NCBI RefSeq assembly: GCF_020685205.1
Contig: NZ_JAJERB010000010.1
Location: forward strand, 92,409-156,408
Direction of reading: 5' to 3'
Origin: Hymenobacter translucens
Lineage (GTDB): Bacteria > Bacteroidota > Bacteroidia > Cytophagales > Hymenobacteraceae
DNA: 64,000 nucleotides
Below the pieces are notes generated by a model. That model had not been told where the DNA came from. It searched no databases and saw only the letters and a list, made by a program, of their open reading frames with translations. Positions 43,326 through 52,701 of the stretch are shown here, piece after piece. A program made the translations under genes and the position numbers. How positions within the stretch are numbered: the first letter of the stretch is position 1; every line of letters begins with the position of its first letter.

Positions 43326-44612
43326 ATGCGTTTTACTGCGGTCCGCAACGCCCTGCAAGCCGGTATCTACCGGGTTATCAACCCGTTCGTTCGCCTGCTG
43401 ATTAAGCTCGGCTTCACCCCCAACGCCGTCACCTTGACGGGCTTTGCGCTGAACGTTGGGGTGGCCATCATCTTTATTATTGGCGGCGAGGAAGGCCACC
43501 GGGGCGACCTGCGCTACGTCGGCTGGGCCGGGGCGCTGATTCTGTTCGCCGGGCTGTTCGACATGCTCGACGGGCAGGTGGCGCGCCTGGGCAATATGCA
43601 GAGCCCGTACGGCGCCATGTTCGACTCGGTGCTGGACCGCTACAGCGAGCTGTTCACGTTTATGGGCCTCTGCTACTACCTCATCGCCCACCACTACCTG
43701 CTGAGCTCGCTCTTTGCCTTCATCGCCCTTATCGGCTCGATGATGGTGAGCTACACGCGGGCGCGGGCCGAGGGGCTCGGCGTGCAAAGCAAAGGCGGCC
43801 TGATGCAGCGCCCCGAGCGCGTGGTGCTGCTGGGCGGCAGTGCGCTGGCCTGCGGCATCAGCTCGGCTTTCCTGGGCGGCGACTACAAGCTGTTCATATC
43901 GGGCGTGCCCTTCCACCTTTTCGAAACAATGTCTATTCTGACTTTCCCAATTACCGTGCTGGCGGTGCTGGCCAACATCACGGCCGTATCGCGCCTGTTG
44001 GATGCGAAGAGGGCATTTGCCCTGCAAGCTGCGCCGCCGGCCGCGCCCGCCACGCCGGCCAAAAAAGCGGCAACGGTCGTGATGATGCTTATTAGCTTGC
44101 TAAGCAGCGATTTATCGCAGGCAGCTCCGGCACCGCAGCCTGCCCTCACTTTTCCGGTTCCCAGCGGCATTGCCAACCAGCTGTTCTACTTGCAGCGCGA
44201 CCCCAACACCAACACGGTCATCTACCAGCTCAACGTCAACAAAGCGGGCCAGGTCGATGAGGACGAGCCCGTGCGGGCTTTCTGGCTGCGCTACCAGGAG
44301 CAGGGGCAGCGCCAGGAGTTGAGTTTCATTCAGCGCAAATTTGCCTATGGGCTGACCGCCAGGAAGGTATCAGTCAATAGATATGAACTGAAGTTCGCGG
44401 CGTATAACAAGCTCCCCTTTTACCTGCTGAAATCCAGCGTGGATAAGACCTTCCATGTATTCACGGTCATAGCCAGCCAGCAGATTGTGCTCACGCGGGT
44501 GTACCTACACATCGAGGGCGGCACGTTTTGGGTGCCCAACGTCAAGTACATTGAGTTCACGGGCTGGAACGCGGCTACCCGTGAGCCGGTGGTGCAGCGC
44601 GTGAATGTGTAG
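43326..44612 (+). CDS. CDP-alcohol phosphatidyltransferase fused to a DUF4833-like domain
   Basis: 428 residues in two parts. Residues 1-225 form the membrane enzyme with the signature DMLDGQVARLGNMQ plus GAMFDSVLDR, fitting DxxDGxxARx(8)GxxxDxxxD; in this locus it should join inositol phosphate to CDP-diacylglycerol. After an Ala-Pro-rich linker and a hydrophobic stretch (TVVMMLISLLSSDLSQAA) comes a soluble domain of about 155 residues (FYLQRDPNTNTVIYQLNVNK, RAFWLRYQEQGQRQELSFIQ, YIEFTG) that resembles DUF4833. The hydrophobic stretch looks like a former signal peptide of a separate gene. I use the ATG at 43326. Confidence 0.88.
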   Translation: MRFTAVRNALQAGIYRVINPFVRLLIKLGFTPNAVTLTGFALNVGVAIIFIIGGEEGHRGDLRYVGWAGALILFAGLFDMLDGQVARLGNMQSPYGAMFDSVLDRYSELFTFMGLCYYLIAHHYLLSSLFAFIALIGSMMVSYTRARAEGLGVQSKGGLMQRPERVVLLGGSALACGISSAFLGGDYKLFISGVPFHLFETMSILTFPITVLAVLANITAVSRLLDAKRAFALQAAPPAAPATPAKKAATVVMMLISLLSSDLSQAAPAPQPALTFPVPSGIANQLFYLQRDPNTNTVIYQLNVNKAGQVDEDEPVRAFWLRYQEQGQRQELSFIQRKFAYGLTARKVSVNRYELKFAAYNKLPFYLLKSSVDKTFHVFTVIASQQIVLTRVYLHIEGGTFWVPNVKYIEFTGWNAATREPVVQRVNV

Positions 44613-44630
44613 CTCAGCTACTGCTCTTCC

Positions 44631-45605
44631 ATGCCTCACGAACCGCTGCCACCGCTTACTATGCTCCCTTCTCCTTTGTCCGCCGGCCGACAAGGACCCT
44701 GGCTGGTGCCGGCCCTGTCGCTGGCGTACCTGCTGTTTTCGTATTTCCTGATTGGTTTTCGACCCGAGCAACTGGTGCTGGTGGGGCTGTGCAATGCCTG
44801 CTACTTCCTCTCGGACACGACGCGCCGGTTCATCACGGGCTTCTCCATCTTCGTCGTCTTCTGGATTCTGTACGACTACATGCGGGCCTTCCCGAACTAC
44901 GCCTACCGCGCCGTGGACGTGGCCGGACTCTACCACACCGAGAAAAGTCTGTTTGGCATATCGCACCTCGGCCGCGTTGTCACGCCCAATGAGTTCTGGC
45001 TGCTCCACCACACTGCCTGGCTCGATGTGCTGTGCGGAATATTCTACCTGTGCTGGGTGCCCATTCCCCTGGCCTTCGCCGGGTACCTGTTTTTCAAGAA
45101 CCGGCCCCTGTTTTTTGCCTTTGCCCTCACGTTCCTGCTGGTCAATATCCTGGGGTTTGTGGTATACTACCTGCATCCCGCCGCCCCGCCGTGGTACGTG
45201 CAGCAGCACGGCCTGCAGTTCCAGCCGCTCACCATGGGCAGCACGGCCGGCCTGGCCCGGTTCGACCGCTTCTTTGGGGTGAGCATTTTCCAAGGCATCT
45301 ACGCCAAGAATGCCAACATCTTCGCGGCCATGCCGTCGCTGCATTCGGCCTACCCGGCTATTGTGTTGTTTTACGCCATCAAAAACCGGTCGGGGCTGTT
45401 CAATGCCTTCTTCTTGGTGGTGATGCTGGGCATCTGGTTTGCCGCCGTGTACACCAGCCACCACTACGTGCTGGACGTGCTGGCCGGCATCAGCATTGCT
45501 ATTACGGGCATCGGCATCATTCGCCTGCTGCTGGCCAAAAGCCGCTTATTCAACCGATTCATCGCGGCTTTTCTGCGTGCAACGGCATCTTCTTCCGGTG
45601 CTTAG
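44631..45605 (+). CDS. AUR1-like PAP2-family enzyme, probable inositol-phosphoryl sphingolipid synthase
   Basis: 324-residue membrane protein with about seven membrane segments. The active site follows the AUR1/IPC-synthase pattern: YYLHPAAPPWYVQQHG, FAAMPSLHSAYPAIVL and YTSHHYVLDVLAGI, with catalytic histidines in the last two. It would move the inositol-phosphate head from phosphatidylinositol to a ceramide-type lipid. It ends the six-gene locus, 18 bp after the phosphatidyltransferase. Ordinary PAP2 phosphatase activity remains possible. Confidence 0.87.
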   Translation: MPHEPLPPLTMLPSPLSAGRQGPWLVPALSLAYLLFSYFLIGFRPEQLVLVGLCNACYFLSDTTRRFITGFSIFVVFWILYDYMRAFPNYAYRAVDVAGLYHTEKSLFGISHLGRVVTPNEFWLLHHTAWLDVLCGIFYLCWVPIPLAFAGYLFFKNRPLFFAFALTFLLVNILGFVVYYLHPAAPPWYVQQHGLQFQPLTMGSTAGLARFDRFFGVSIFQGIYAKNANIFAAMPSLHSAYPAIVLFYAIKNRSGLFNAFFLVVMLGIWFAAVYTSHHYVLDVLAGISIAITGIGIIRLLLAKSRLFNRFIAAFLRATASSSGA

Positions 45606-45984
45606 CTGTTAACTAACCACTACTCCCTCGTGGGACGACAGCTGTACGGGTGCCGTTGTCCCAAACTTCGGGCAGGTGCGGCTTGGGCCATTTTCGCCTC
45701 AAAGCGCAACTCGACACCGTGGGGCTCAAAGCCATGTACCAGCAGCTTGCCCTATTCCGTGCCTAACTTCAGTTATTAACGCAACCCCTGTCCCGGCATG
45801 CTGTAAAGGAGCGAAAGGCGAACCTGTGCTTCCCGGCCAGAGATTTCGTCGCGTAACAGAAACGGCTGTGGTCGAGCCGCTTGCTTTTGAGGCGTGGCCA
45901 CTGCTAAAACATTGTCCGAACGCAGCCGTCTGCCTCGGGGGCGGCTTCCCCAACCCGCGCCGTAGATTTTTCCTTTCCCAACGC
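45606..45984. other. Intergenic region with a short coding-like remnant
   Basis: Around 45683-45752 one frame reads LGHFRLKAQLDTVGLKAMYQ QLALFRA and stops, which looks like the tail of a lost gene. Nothing else is recognised. A longer frame that joins this region to the next gene is not supported by composition. Confidence 0.35.
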
Positions 45985-46983
45985 ATGAACATTGCCTCCC
46001 GCTTCGACGGCAAGCGCTACCACAACGCCGTGCCCACGTCCATGTCCACCGCCACCAGCTACTGGCAAATGGCCCGGCGCTGGCTGCTGGGCCGCGAGGA
46101 GCGCGTGCCCCGGTCGCCCCTGCCGGCCTTTACGGTGGACGCGGCCGCCCTGGCCCGCCCGGTGCCGGCCGCCGCGCTGCGGGCCACGTGGCTGGGGCAC
46201 TCCACGGTGCTGCTGGAAATCGACGGGCGCCGCTTCCTGACCGACCCGGTGTGGCGGGCGCGCAGCTCCCCGGTCGGGTGGGCGGGCCCGGAGCGCTTCT
46301 TTCCTAACCCGCTCCCGCTGGCGCAGGTGCCCCCGCTCGACGGCGTGCTCCTGTCCCACGACCACTACGACCACCTCGACCCGCTGGCCGTGCGGGCGCT
46401 GGCGCGCACCGGCGTGCCGTTCTTTTGCCCGTTGGGGGTGGGGCGGCACCTGCGCCGCTGGGGCGTGGCGGCCGACCAAATCACGGAACTGGACTGGTGG
46501 CAGGCCCTGGCGCTGGCCCCGGATTTTACGCTGGTGGCCACGCCGGCCCGGCATTTTTCCGGGCGCCGCCTCGGCCTTGACCAGGACGCGACGCTCTGGG
46601 CGTCGTGGGCGCTGCTGGGCCCGACGCACCGCGCGTTCTTCGGCGGCGACTCGGGGCCGTTCGACGCGGCGTTTCAGCAAATCGGGGCGGCCTACGGCCC
46701 CTTCGACCTGACGATGCTGGAGATTGGGGCGGCTGACCCCGACTGGGCCAACGTGCACCTGGGGCCCGCGGGGGCCGTGGCCGCCCACCAGCTGCTGGGC
46801 GGCCGGGCCCTGCTGCCCCTGCATTGGGGCACGTTCAACCTGGCCTACCACGCCTGGAACGCCCCGGCCGAAGAAGTGGAGGCGGTGGCCGCCGCGGCCG
46901 GCGTGCCGTTGCTGCTGCCCCGGCCCGGCGAGCGGGTGGCGGCCACGCAGGCACCATACCTATCGGGGTGGTGGCGGTTGTAG
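45985..46983 (+). CDS. MBL-fold hydrolase (NAPE-PLD / UlaG-like)
   Basis: 332 residues. The metallo-beta-lactamase core shows TWLGHSTVLLEIDGRRFLTD, the metal motif LLSHDHYDHLDP (HxHxDH), VATPARHFSGRRLG, FFGGDSGPFD and LLPLHWGTFNLAYH. This order is that of the NAPE-PLD-like and RomA-type group, which act on phospholipid head groups or related esters. I start at the ATG at 45985 (MNIASRFDGKRYHN). Base composition is very GC-rich compared with neighbours. It lies after the inositol-lipid locus, but separated by 380 bp, so a lipid role is only a guess. Confidence 0.88.
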   Translation: MNIASRFDGKRYHNAVPTSMSTATSYWQMARRWLLGREERVPRSPLPAFTVDAAALARPVPAAALRATWLGHSTVLLEIDGRRFLTDPVWRARSSPVGWAGPERFFPNPLPLAQVPPLDGVLLSHDHYDHLDPLAVRALARTGVPFFCPLGVGRHLRRWGVAADQITELDWWQALALAPDFTLVATPARHFSGRRLGLDQDATLWASWALLGPTHRAFFGGDSGPFDAAFQQIGAAYGPFDLTMLEIGAADPDWANVHLGPAGAVAAHQLLGGRALLPLHWGTFNLAYHAWNAPAEEVEAVAAAAGVPLLLPRPGERVAATQAPYLSGWWRL

Positions 46984-47120
46984 GGAGGGGCGCTGCGCCG
47001 GTGCGTGGAAACAGCCCCCGCCTTTTTAGCCCTGCGCCGGTGCGCGCCCTCCAGGAGTGGGGGTGCTGGCGGTCCACACCTCTTAGCAAGTTCATTTAAC
47101 ATTATTCCTTCCGCTAACCC

Positions 47121-47720
47121 ATGGCATCGTTCAAGCAAAAAATTCTGAAAGCCCTTTATCCGCTCATCATGCGGCTGTCGAAATCGGGCCAAAAGGGCAA
47201 GGTGCTTGCCCCGCCCGCGCCCACGGCCCCGCCGGTGTCGTTCTACGAGCTGGCCGGCCAGCTGCCCACCGGCCAGCCGCTGCCTTTTGCCCAGTTTAAG
47301 GGCCGGCCGGTTTTGCTGGTGAACACGGCCTCGAACTGCGGCTACACCAACCAATACGCCGAGCTGCAGCAGCTCGCCGAGCAGTTTGCCGGCGAGCTGG
47401 TGGTGCTGGGCTTCCCGGCCAACGACTTTGCCGAGCAGGAACAGGACGACGACCGCGCCATCAACCAGTTTTGCCAGGTCAATTTTGGGGTGTCGTTTCC
47501 CCTGCTGAAAAAGAGCGTGGTGGTGAAGCAAGCCGCCCAAAACCCGGTGTATCAGTGGCTGACCCAGGCCCGCCAGAACGGCTGGAACGAGCAGGCCCCG
47601 GACTGGAACTTCTCGAAATACCTCGTGGGGGCCGACGGCCGCCTGCTCAATTACTTCGGCCCGGCCGTCTCGCCGCTCAGCGAGGCCGTGACCAGCCGCA
47701 TTGCCGCCGTTCCGGCCTAG
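47121..47720 (+). CDS. Glutathione peroxidase-family thiol peroxidase
   Basis: 199 residues. The peroxidatic cysteine is in LLVNTASNCGYTNQYAELQQ, followed by VVLGFPANDFAEQEQ and the tryptophan motif APDWNFSKYLVG. The family cysteine form of bacteria usually uses thioredoxin as the electron donor. An N-terminal extension of about 40 basic residues precedes the domain and is not a clear signal peptide. It removes hydrogen and lipid peroxides. It is a single gene. Confidence 0.92.
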   Translation: MASFKQKILKALYPLIMRLSKSGQKGKVLAPPAPTAPPVSFYELAGQLPTGQPLPFAQFKGRPVLLVNTASNCGYTNQYAELQQLAEQFAGELVVLGFPANDFAEQEQDDDRAINQFCQVNFGVSFPLLKKSVVVKQAAQNPVYQWLTQARQNGWNEQAPDWNFSKYLVGADGRLLNYFGPAVSPLSEAVTSRIAAVPA

Positions 47721-47911
47721 GAAGGCGCCTGGCGGCCTCGCGCGGTGGCCGGCGAACAAGAAGGCCGCAAGGCACCCAAGTAAGGGTAGGCACTACTCAC
47801 AACACCAAGGATTGGTTTTAGCGGGCCCTCGGGCCGGGCAAGGGTTAACTTTAGAACCAGGTCGGCCCGTTCGATGCCCGCCGAACAGCTTTCAGGATTT
47901 CAGTACATACT

Positions 47912-50320
47912 TTGAAAAATAACTGCTTCAACCTCGTGGCCCCGCTGTCCACCCCGGCCAGCCGGTGGGGTGCCACTCGTTTTGCCAGCGGGCTGGGCCT
48001 TCCGGCCATCTGCCTGCTCACGGCCCTGAGCCTGCAACCGGCCCGGGCCCAAACCCGTGTGACGGTGAGCGGCACCATCAAAGACGCCAAAACTGGGGAA
48101 GACCTCACCGGGGCCACCGTGCGCATCGTGGAGCTGCCGGGGGTAGGAACCGGCGCCAACGCCTATGGCTTCTACACGCTAACGGTGCCGGCGGGCACTT
48201 ACACCGTGGAAACCAGCTTCGTGGGCTACCAGCCGCAGTCGCGCAAGCTCACGCTCGACAAAAGCCAGCGCCTGGATTTCAAGCTGGGCAGCGGCGGGCA
48301 GGAGCTGGGCGAAGTGGTGGTGACGGCCCGCAGCAGCCAGGCCGGCATCAGCAAGGCGCAGGCGGGCGTGGAGTCGCTCGATATGCGGCAAGTGGCCAAG
48401 GTGCCGGTGCTTTTCGGCGAGAAAGACGTCATCAAAACCATGACGTTGCTGCCAGGCGTGAAGACGGCCGGCGAAGGCAGCAGCGGCTTCTCGGTGCGCG
48501 GCGGCAACGTGGACCAGAACCTGATTCTGCTCGACGAGGCACCGGTCTACAACGCCTCGCACCTGCTGGGGTTTTTCTCCACCTTCAACTCCGACGCCAT
48601 CAAGGACCTGACAGTGTACAAGGGCGGCATGCCGGCGCAGTACGGCGGGCGCCTCTCGTCGGTGGTCGACATCAAGATGAAGGACGGCAACAACCAGGAG
48701 CTGCACGGCAGCGGCGGCATCGGCCTCATTGCCTCCCGCCTCGCGCTGGAAGGGCCGATTGTGAAGGACAAAGGCTCGTTTCTGGTCACGGGCCGCCGCA
48801 CCTACGCCGACGTGTTTCTGAAGCTCGCGTCCGACGAGCAGATTAACGACGCCAGCCTGTACTTCTACGACCTGAACGCGAAGGCCAACTACCGGCTCAG
48901 CGAGCGCACCCGCCTCTACTTCTCGGGCTACCTGGGCCAGGACGTGCTGGGCATCAGTGCCTTTGGCAGCACCTACGGCAACCAGACCGCCACGCTGCGC
49001 CTCAACCACCTGTTTACCGACCAGCTATTTTCGAACACCTCGCTCATTTACAGCAAGTACGATTTTGGGATTCGCATCACGGCCAGCGACCAGGACATCG
49101 CCATCGACTCCAAGATTCAGGACTGGAACCTGAAACAGGACTTCGAGTACACGCCCAGCGCCAGCCAGACGTTCCGGTTTGGGGCCCAGGGCATCTACCG
49201 CACCATCACGCCGGGCCGCATCTCAGCGGCGGCCACGTCCGACGTCAATTCCACGCCCGACAAAACCAACCACTCGCTCGAAACCGCCGCCTACCTCTCG
49301 CACGAGTGGAAGGCCACCGAGAAGCTGGATTTCACCACCGGCCTGCGCCTGTCGGGCTTTAGCCTGCTGGGCCGGGGCGACTACTCGACCTACGACGCGG
49401 CGGGCAACGTGCTGGCTACGAACCATTACGAGGCCGGCGACTTCGTCAAAACCTATTTCCGCCTGGAGCCGCGCCTGGCCGCCAGCTACCAGCTCTCGGA
49501 ACAAACGGCCCTCAAGGCCGGCTATGCCCGCAACGTGCAGAACCTGCACCTGCTGAGCACGTCGGCTGCGTCGTCGCCCACCGATTTGTACATCCCCACC
49601 TCGCTGAACGTGAAGCCCGAGCTGGCCGACCAGCTCTCGGCCGGCTACTTCCGCCAGCTGGGCGCCAACGGCGCCTACTCGCTCTCGGCCGAGGTGTACT
49701 ACAAGTGGCTGCAAAACCAGCTGGACTACCGCGACAACACCCGCCTCCGGCCCGGTACCGACGTGGAAAGCACGCTGCTCTACGGCAAGGGCCGGGCCTA
49801 CGGCGTGGAGCTGCTGCTGCGGAAGAACACCGGCCGCCTCTCCGGCTGGGTGGGCTACACGCTCAGCAAGTCGGAGCGGCAGTTCACCGACATCAACAGC
49901 GGCAGCTGGTTCAACGCCCGCCAGGACCGGCCCCACGACGTGTCGGTGGTGGGCGTGTACGAGCTGACGCCGAAGTGGAGCCTCTCGGGCACCTTCGTGG
50001 CCAGCACCGGCAACGCCGTGACCTACCCCGTGGGCAAGTACCAGGCGCTGGGCCAGACCGTGAGCCTCTACGGCCTGCGCAACGCCGACCGCCTGCCCTA
50101 CTACCAGCGCCTTGATATTGGGGCCACCTTCGAGAAGCCCCGCGCGGAAGGCAAGCGCTTCCAGCACAGCTGGAACTTCTCCGTCTACAACGTGCTGGGC
50201 CGCCAAAACCCCTACATCATCACCTTCGAAACCGTGCCCGACGACGCCACCCGCACCCAGGCCCTGCAAACGGCCCTGTTCCGCATGATTCCCTCGGCGA
50301 CTTACAACTTCAATTTCTAA
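47912..50320 (+). CDS. TonB-dependent receptor with carboxypeptidase-like N-terminal domain
   Basis: 802-residue outer-membrane receptor. The start is a TTG (47912) ahead of a long signal sequence ending QPARAQ. A CarboxypepD_reg-like domain (VSGTIKDAKTGEDLTGATVR) is followed by the plug (GFSVRGGNVDQNLILLDEAP, GFFSTFNSDAIKDLTVYKGG, MPAQYGGRLSSVVDIKMKDG) and a 22-strand-type barrel to the C-terminal phenylalanine (ATYNFNF). Large substrates enter with TonB energy. The DUF4249 lipoprotein gene after it is the usual partner of this receptor type in Bacteroidota. Confidence 0.93.
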   Translation: MKNNCFNLVAPLSTPASRWGATRFASGLGLPAICLLTALSLQPARAQTRVTVSGTIKDAKTGEDLTGATVRIVELPGVGTGANAYGFYTLTVPAGTYTVETSFVGYQPQSRKLTLDKSQRLDFKLGSGGQELGEVVVTARSSQAGISKAQAGVESLDMRQVAKVPVLFGEKDVIKTMTLLPGVKTAGEGSSGFSVRGGNVDQNLILLDEAPVYNASHLLGFFSTFNSDAIKDLTVYKGGMPAQYGGRLSSVVDIKMKDGNNQELHGSGGIGLIASRLALEGPIVKDKGSFLVTGRRTYADVFLKLASDEQINDASLYFYDLNAKANYRLSERTRLYFSGYLGQDVLGISAFGSTYGNQTATLRLNHLFTDQLFSNTSLIYSKYDFGIRITASDQDIAIDSKIQDWNLKQDFEYTPSASQTFRFGAQGIYRTITPGRISAAATSDVNSTPDKTNHSLETAAYLSHEWKATEKLDFTTGLRLSGFSLLGRGDYSTYDAAGNVLATNHYEAGDFVKTYFRLEPRLAASYQLSEQTALKAGYARNVQNLHLLSTSAASSPTDLYIPTSLNVKPELADQLSAGYFRQLGANGAYSLSAEVYYKWLQNQLDYRDNTRLRPGTDVESTLLYGKGRAYGVELLLRKNTGRLSGWVGYTLSKSERQFTDINSGSWFNARQDRPHDVSVVGVYELTPKWSLSGTFVASTGNAVTYPVGKYQALGQTVSLYGLRNADRLPYYQRLDIGATFEKPRAEGKRFQHSWNFSVYNVLGRQNPYIITFETVPDDATRTQALQTALFRMIPSATYNFNF

Positions 50321-50386
50321 CCCGACGTGTCCGGGCACTTCCTGCTCCGATACGCTTAGATGATGGGCTTCCTTCGATTTCCTCTC

Positions 50387-51199
50387 ATGAAAACATACTC
50401 CCTTACCCGCCTGCTGGCGGCCGGCCTGCTGCTGCTGGCCACGTCCGCCTGCCAGAAAGTAATTGACCTCGACCTGCGGGAGGCCGACCCGCGCCTGGTG
50501 ATTGAAGCCAACCTGGCCGACGACGGCCAGCCCTGTACCGTGCGGCTCTCGCGCAGCACCCGCTACACCGAGCCCAATACGTTTCCGCCCGTCGGTGGGG
50601 CCACCGTCACCCTCAGCGACGACGCCGGCGGCCTCGAAACGCTGGCTGCTACCAGCACGCCCGGGCTTTATCGGGGCGCCTCGCTCACAGGCCAGCCGGG
50701 CCGGCGCTACACGCTGCGGGTGGAAGCAGACGGCACCGCCCACGTGGCCGGGTCCACGATGCCCACCGCCGTGCCGCTCACCGGGCTGCGGGCCGAAAAA
50801 TCAGGCTTCGGGGGCGATAACATCTACCTGGTGCCCGAGTTTCAGGACCCGGCCGGCGTGCGCAACTACTACCTGTTCCGGCAGTACCGCAACGGCCGCC
50901 TCAACCAAAGCATCTTTCTGCAGGACGACGAGCTGACCGATGGCCGGGCCAACGCCCGCCCGCTTTTTGCCCGCAACGCCGACGAGGCCGACGACCTCCG
51001 CGTGGGCGACAGCGTGCGGGTGGACATGCAGTGCGTGGACGCCGACGTGCACCGCTACCTGCGCACCCTCACCCAGATTTTGCAGGGCGCCAGCACCGCC
51101 ACCCCCGCCAACCCACAGTCCAACTTCTCGGGCAATGTGCTCGGGTATTTTAGCGCGCACACCCTGCGGCGGCGCAGCCTGCTGGTGCCCCCGCTGTAG
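50387..51199 (+). CDS. DUF4249 lipoprotein, partner of the TonB receptor
   Basis: 270 residues. The ATG at 50387 starts a lipoprotein signal (LAAGLLLLATSACQK, lipid-bearing Cys22). The mature protein begins VIDLDLREADPRLVIEANLA, the mark of DUF4249 proteins, followed by beta-sandwich repeats (GGATVTLSDDAGGLETLA) and a C-terminal region with TLTQILQGASTATPANPQSN. These surface lipoproteins are found beside TonB receptors and are thought to bind their ligand. It is slightly shorter than many members; the end (RRRSLLVPPL) looks natural. Confidence 0.87.
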   Translation: MKTYSLTRLLAAGLLLLATSACQKVIDLDLREADPRLVIEANLADDGQPCTVRLSRSTRYTEPNTFPPVGGATVTLSDDAGGLETLAATSTPGLYRGASLTGQPGRRYTLRVEADGTAHVAGSTMPTAVPLTGLRAEKSGFGGDNIYLVPEFQDPAGVRNYYLFRQYRNGRLNQSIFLQDDELTDGRANARPLFARNADEADDLRVGDSVRVDMQCVDADVHRYLRTLTQILQGASTATPANPQSNFSGNVLGYFSAHTLRRRSLLVPPL

Positions 51200-51380
51200 C
51201 CAGGCCACGCCTCCTGCCGCAGTCACGGGCTGCCGAAGGACGCTGCACGCAAGCGTCGGGAGGGATGGTCCCGGCAATGGCGCCTAAGAATGCCCTGCCC
51301 GCGCTCAGCAAAGGCAGGCGGCGTGCAACTGCGGCCTTGGTTAGCCACCAGGATTTGCGCTTGGCCCGTGGCCAATCGGG

Positions 51381-51824
51381 CTACTTGTGCTGCTTGCTCA
51401 GCACCCGCAGTACCTGGCGGCGGGTGTAGAGCAGCCGGCCCAGCATGATGCCCCCGGTAAAGCTGAGCCCTGCTACCGTCAGGGCGTGGCCGGCAAGCCA
51501 GTGGCCCAGCACCCACCAGCGGCCCACTGAAACCAGCAGGTACAGCCCCAGGATGATGCCGCCCAGCTGGTCCATCCTGCCCACTACCTGGGCCGCGTCC
51601 TCGTTCCAGGCAATTTTGGTCATGCGTCCGGCCCCCAGCCCCGCGCCGATTCCCAGCCCAAAGGAGGCCAGCGCCGGCCAGGCCGACGCATCAAAGCGCA
51701 GTAACTGATAAAGGACAACACCAAACAACGCCACAAACACCAGCGCAAACATCCGCAGCCGCCTGAGCAGTCGCCGGTGGACGAATCGGCGGCGAACCGT
51801 GCGCGACGCAACAGGAGGCTTCAC
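51381..51824 (-). CDS. Small membrane protein, unknown
   Basis: 147 residues with a strongly basic start (MKPPVASRTVRRRFVHRRLL) and four hydrophobic segments (FALVFVALFGVVLYQLL, SFGLGIGAGLGAG, GGIILGLYLLVSVG, VAGLSFTGGIMLG). Glycine-rich helices suggest tight packing. I recognise no family. It lies between the DUF4249 and hydroxylase genes, transcribed leftward. Confidence 0.65.
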   Translation of the reverse strand: MKPPVASRTVRRRFVHRRLLRRLRMFALVFVALFGVVLYQLLRFDASAWPALASFGLGIGAGLGAGRMTKIAWNEDAAQVVGRMDQLGGIILGLYLLVSVGRWWVLGHWLAGHALTVAGLSFTGGIMLGRLLYTRRQVLRVLSKQHK

Positions 51825-52042
51825 AGCGGAGCGGGTAAAAGCTAGAAAAAGAGCCGGACATTAAGCCGAACTACTGACGAAAGGTACGTACGCGTGCGCT
51901 ACGCCAAGGCACTATTCCCGGCAAACCTAAGGCTACACGCCGGTAAGCAGGCGTTGTTGCTTCTTTGGGGAGCTTCCGGGCCGCGGGCACCAGGTACCGG
52001 AACAACCAGGGATATTCTCATAGGAGAAAAAGCCGGCCGCTG

Positions 52043-52690
52043 CTACCGAGCTCGCCGGGTTGGCATGGTGCCAAATACGCGGTCCCACAGGGTACTGGAA
52101 ACCCCAAAAGCCGTGAGTTGCTGCGAATAGTGGTGCATGGCGTGGTGGTGCCAGAGGCGCTTGAGCACGTTCTTCGGCGGGGCGTACACGTGCAGGCAGT
52201 AGTGCACCAACAGGTAGGAGGCATACCCAAACACGAACCCGGCCAGCAAGCCAAAGCCGGCGCTGCCAAAGGTGAAGTAGAAGATGAAAAACAGCAGCGA
52301 GGCCACGAACACCGTCAGAATCGGCGGCATGGCCAGGCGCGTCTTGTCCTTGGGGTACTCGTGGTGCACGCCGTGCATGGTGTACTGAAACCGGGCCTTA
52401 CGGGGCGTATCGGCTTTCAGGTGATACACGTAGCGGTGCATCAGGTACTCGGCCAGCGTAAAGACAAACAGGCCGGCCAGGAACAGGCCGAAAGCCAACA
52501 CGCCGGTAAGCAGGTGACGGGTAAGGCTGTAGTAGAGACTAATGCCCGCCGTGAGCAGAAAGATGGTGACGGGGGCGGCCACGTGCGTGTGGGTCAGCCG
52601 CTCCAGCACCGGGTGGCGGAAAAGCTGCGCCGAGCCTTGGTGTTTAGGTCGGGCGGTATCGGCGGCGGTGGGGGAATGAGAAGAAATCAT
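52043..52690 (-). CDS. Fatty-acid 2-hydroxylase-like (sterol desaturase superfamily) protein
   Basis: 215 residues with four membrane segments and the di-iron histidine clusters in order: LAEYLMHRYVYHLK, YTMHGVHHEYPKDKTRLAMP, HYCLHVYAPP and LWHHHAMHHYS. The HGxHHxxPxDxxRL block is closer to FA2H/Scs7, the hydroxylase of sphingolipid acyl chains, than to carotene or sterol enzymes. Hydroxylated acyl chains are common in Bacteroidota sphingolipids, so it may act on the product of the inositol-sphingolipid locus 6 kb upstream (inference). Confidence 0.85.
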   Translation of the reverse strand: MISSHSPTAADTARPKHQGSAQLFRHPVLERLTHTHVAAPVTIFLLTAGISLYYSLTRHLLTGVLAFGLFLAGLFVFTLAEYLMHRYVYHLKADTPRKARFQYTMHGVHHEYPKDKTRLAMPPILTVFVASLLFFIFYFTFGSAGFGLLAGFVFGYASYLLVHYCLHVYAPPKNVLKRLWHHHAMHHYSQQLTAFGVSSTLWDRVFGTMPTRRAR

Positions 52691-52701
52691 GGCCGGTAAA
52701 A

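Noticed and set aside
49223..50743. 506-codon minus-strand frame across the TonB receptor
   Set aside because: It is a shadow frame; it crosses the end of one real gene and the start of another.
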